Shown here piece after piece: positions 62,355-64,000 of a stretch of DNA of 64,000 nt. Source of the stretch: Lachnospiraceae bacterium. Its GTDB lineage: Bacteria; Bacillota; Clostridia; Lachnospirales; Lachnospiraceae. The DNA lies in the NCBI GenBank assembly GCA_902363835.1, contig CABJBM010000001.1, positions 248,001-312,000 on the forward strand. The letters are read 5' to 3'. Below the pieces are notes generated by a model. The model worked only from the letters and a program-made list of their open reading frames with translations. It had not been told where the DNA came from and searched no databases. Positions within the stretch are counted from its first letter, which is position 1, and each line of letters begins with the position of its first letter. Position numbers and translations under genes: made by a program.

Positions 62355-63782
62355 CTATTGTCTGGAAAAATACAAATCAAAAAGTGCTCTGGCAATGGGG
62401 GCTGCGGCTTGTCCGCCGGAGCCGCTCTCTTCTGCAATCACGCTGATAACCACCCTTGGATGCTCTGCCGGGGCAAATCCCACAAACCAGGCATGGGTTT
62501 CCTTGCCTTTTTCAAATTCCGCAGAACCGGTCTTACCGGCTACTGTATAAGCATCGGTCCTAAGGGCGGATCCGGTTCCCTCTGTCACCACATCCCGCAT
62601 AAATTCAGTTAAATCAGAAGCTTCTACGGCAGTCATGAGATTGCCATAGGACTGAGGCATGAATTTCTTAATAACATCTCCTCCGGCATTTTCCACATGA
62701 TCAATGAGATAAGGCTTCATTAAGGTTCCCCCGTTGGCAATTGCCGCAACGATCATCGCATTATGAATTGGAGTTATCTGGGTCTGGCCCTGGCCGATGG
62801 CGGTCTGAAGGATCTGCCATGTGTCCGCACCGCTTCCCATGGTATAGGAGCTTTTGTTGCCTGCAATGGGCAAAGGCAGGTCTGAATTAAACAGAAGCTG
62901 GTCCGCAGTATTTTTTAATCCGTTTAAATCCAGCTGCAAGCCAAGATTGGAAAAAGCTCCGTTACAGGAATTTGCAAATGCCTGCTCCAGATTCTGATGT
63001 CCGTGGGCTGTCCCATGGTAACATCGGATGGTGTAATCCCCATTCTTATAAACTCCGCTGCAGTCAAAGGTATAGTCCCTGTAATTGGACGGGTTTTCCC
63101 TCATGTATTCCAGGGCAGTCACCAGCTTAAAGGTGGACCCCGGCGGATAAAGCCCCTGGGTGGCGCGGTTTAACAACTGGCCCGACGTGTTCTCCTCCGC
63201 CACCAGCTGGCTCCAGTCCGCAGCCAGGGTATTAGGGTTGTAATCCGGTTTGGACACCATGGCAAGGATCTTGCCTGTATCAGGCTCCATCACAATCACC
63301 GCCCCTTTTCGCTTGCCCAAAGCATCATATGCTGTCTTCTGAAGGTCCACATCAAGGGTGGAAAAAACGCTGTCCCCCGGATTTTTTGTGGATGACATTT
63401 CATTTACCACCTGCTCGATCAGATTTACATGGCTGGTGAGCAGGTAGAAATTAGACAAGGCCTCCAGACCGGTCTTTCCATTGGTGGAATATCCCACCAC
63501 ATGTGCAAACATGGAATCATAAGGATAAACCCTTATTTCCTTCCCCTCTCCATCCACCTCTGTCCTGGCAAGAACCCTGCCGTCACTGCTGTATATCTCC
63601 CCCCGTACCACCCGGTCAGCAAAGCTGTCAAGCCTGGCATTATAGGAATTGTTGATTACATTGTCGCTTTCAAACAAAAGAAAGTAGCCAAAATAAACCC
63701 CAAGTCCTACAAAAAGTAGTACGATCCCATAGGTGAGCATCAGGATATGATGATTTGCTTTTGGATTTGGGTTAGCCTTCAT
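62355..63782 (-). CDS. Class B penicillin-binding protein (transpeptidase)
   Basis: Bitopic cell-wall transpeptidase of 475 residues. One N-terminal membrane segment (ILMLTYGIVLLFVGLGVYFG) precedes an extracellular pedestal domain. The acyl-transferase motifs are SxxK as STFK (Ser216), SxN as NSCNGAF, and KTG as VAGKTGSAEF. It is shorter than canonical FtsI/PBP2 and resembles the FtsI-like PBPs found directly behind FtsW-type genes in clostridia, where the glycosyltransferase/transpeptidase pair makes peptidoglycan. The start at 63782 overlaps the FtsW-type gene by 11 bp, so the two are translationally coupled. The longer reading has no ribosome site. Confidence 0.92.
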   Translation of the reverse strand: MKANPNPKANHHILMLTYGIVLLFVGLGVYFGYFLLFESDNVINNSYNARLDSFADRVVRGEIYSSDGRVLARTEVDGEGKEIRVYPYDSMFAHVVGYSTNGKTGLEALSNFYLLTSHVNLIEQVVNEMSSTKNPGDSVFSTLDVDLQKTAYDALGKRKGAVIVMEPDTGKILAMVSKPDYNPNTLAADWSQLVAEENTSGQLLNRATQGLYPPGSTFKLVTALEYMRENPSNYRDYTFDCSGVYKNGDYTIRCYHGTAHGHQNLEQAFANSCNGAFSNLGLQLDLNGLKNTADQLLFNSDLPLPIAGNKSSYTMGSGADTWQILQTAIGQGQTQITPIHNAMIVAAIANGGTLMKPYLIDHVENAGGDVIKKFMPQSYGNLMTAVEASDLTEFMRDVVTEGTGSALRTDAYTVAGKTGSAEFEKGKETHAWFVGFAPAEHPRVVISVIAEESGSGGQAAAPIARALFDLYFSRQ

Positions 63783-64000
63783 ATTTTTCTTCTTCCTCTT
63801 CATTGCGTTTAAGTATATAGAGTCCCTGGATTATCCCAAAAATGATAAAAGTGCTCAGGATGGAGCTTCCTCCATAGCTGACCAGGGGAAGCGTCACTCC
63901 TGTGGAAGGAATGAACTTGGTCACTCCTCCTACGGTCAAAAATACCTGAATAATATAAATGGTTCCAAGGCCAAATGCAATCAGCTTATAAAATACCGCC
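63772..64000 (-). CDS. FtsW/RodA/SpoVE-family SEDS protein, C-terminal part only
   Basis: SEDS-family peptidoglycan glycosyltransferase, represented by its last 75 residues. It was found by translating the minus strand from the window edge to the TAA at 63772-63774. The final membrane helices (FGLGTIYIIQVFLTVGG and STFIIFGIIQGLYIL) and the hallmark GVTLPLVSYGGSS motif are present, ending in a short acidic tail. Its stop lies inside the start of the penicillin-binding protein gene, its natural partner. Whether it is FtsW, RodA or SpoVE cannot be told from this fragment. Confidence 0.9.
   Translation of the reverse strand, partial: AVFYKLIAFGLGTIYIIQVFLTVGGVTKFIPSTGVTLPLVSYGGSSILSTFIIFGIIQGLYILKRNEEEEEKYEG

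Overview
This 64 kb window looks like chromosome from a spore-forming, anaerobic Firmicute of the Lachnospiraceae (Clostridium cluster XIVa; the Lacrimispora / C. saccharolyticum group is my best guess from protein style and gene order, not a measured identity). The reasons are a SpoIID/LytB protein beside a Csp-like subtilase, the dgt-dnaG-rpoD and secG-rnr-smpB neighbourhoods, a T-box in front of pheST, a nickel/cobalt riboswitch, moderate GC, and Firmicute-type promoters and AGGAGG ribosome sites. I see no phage, insertion sequence, CRISPR array, tRNA or rRNA.

Layout. 1-4.0 kb: macromolecular synthesis cluster (dgt, dnaG, rpoD; rpoD runs off the left edge). 4.1-10.4 kb: an AraC regulator, then a Csp-like protease, SpoIID-like protein and PerM/AI-2E membrane protein in one operon. 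10.4-10.65 kb: a small RNA with its own strong promoter and a terminator, possibly 6S RNA. 10.8-17 kb: a degenerate HPr, a HAD phosphatase, ATP-type PEP carboxykinase, a pectin methylesterase, YhcH, a SleB-like cell-wall hydrolase and YbaK. 17.1-21.7 kb: branched-chain amino acid genes leuC-leuD, a divergent LysR gene, ilvC and ilvN. 21.9-25.8 kb: a cation-diffusion exporter behind a NiCo riboswitch, and a cytoplasmic BMP-domain protein whose gene overlaps that of a phosphoesterase. 25.8-30.2 kb: smpB, an AT-rich zinc-ribbon gene, rnr and secG. 30.6-31.3 kb: an autoregulated-looking MarR gene.

31.5-43.9 kb is a single leftward operon for beta-mannoside use: a DUF1861 protein, a lipoprotein and two permeases of an ABC importer, a GH130 mannoside phosphorylase, a LacI regulator, a GH13 glucosidase, a GH2 beta-mannosidase and a phosphohexomutase. 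The logic is import, phosphorolysis to mannose-1-phosphate, hydrolysis to mannose, and isomerisation of the hexose phosphate. Its promoter carries an 11-bp motif repeated in phase with the helix. Just outside, behind its own terminator, is an enolase paralogue that has lost most catalytic residues.

45-64 kb: pheT, pheS and their T-box, a heterodimeric ABC exporter with a divergent LysR gene sharing an unusually symmetric promoter, an SPL-type radical SAM protein, YihY, cysteine synthase, an M32 carboxypeptidase, a stand-alone 5'-3' exonuclease with a small companion protein, a CheW protein with an inserted zinc-binding CZB domain and a cysteine cluster, a Nudix hydrolase, a class B penicillin-binding protein and the end of an FtsW/RodA-type gene.

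The most interesting items are the NiCo riboswitch, the dead-looking enolase and HPr paralogues, the CZB-CheW protein with its extra cysteines, the BMP/phosphoesterase pair, and the repeated operator in the mannoside operon. Most of the remaining genes are ordinary housekeeping.
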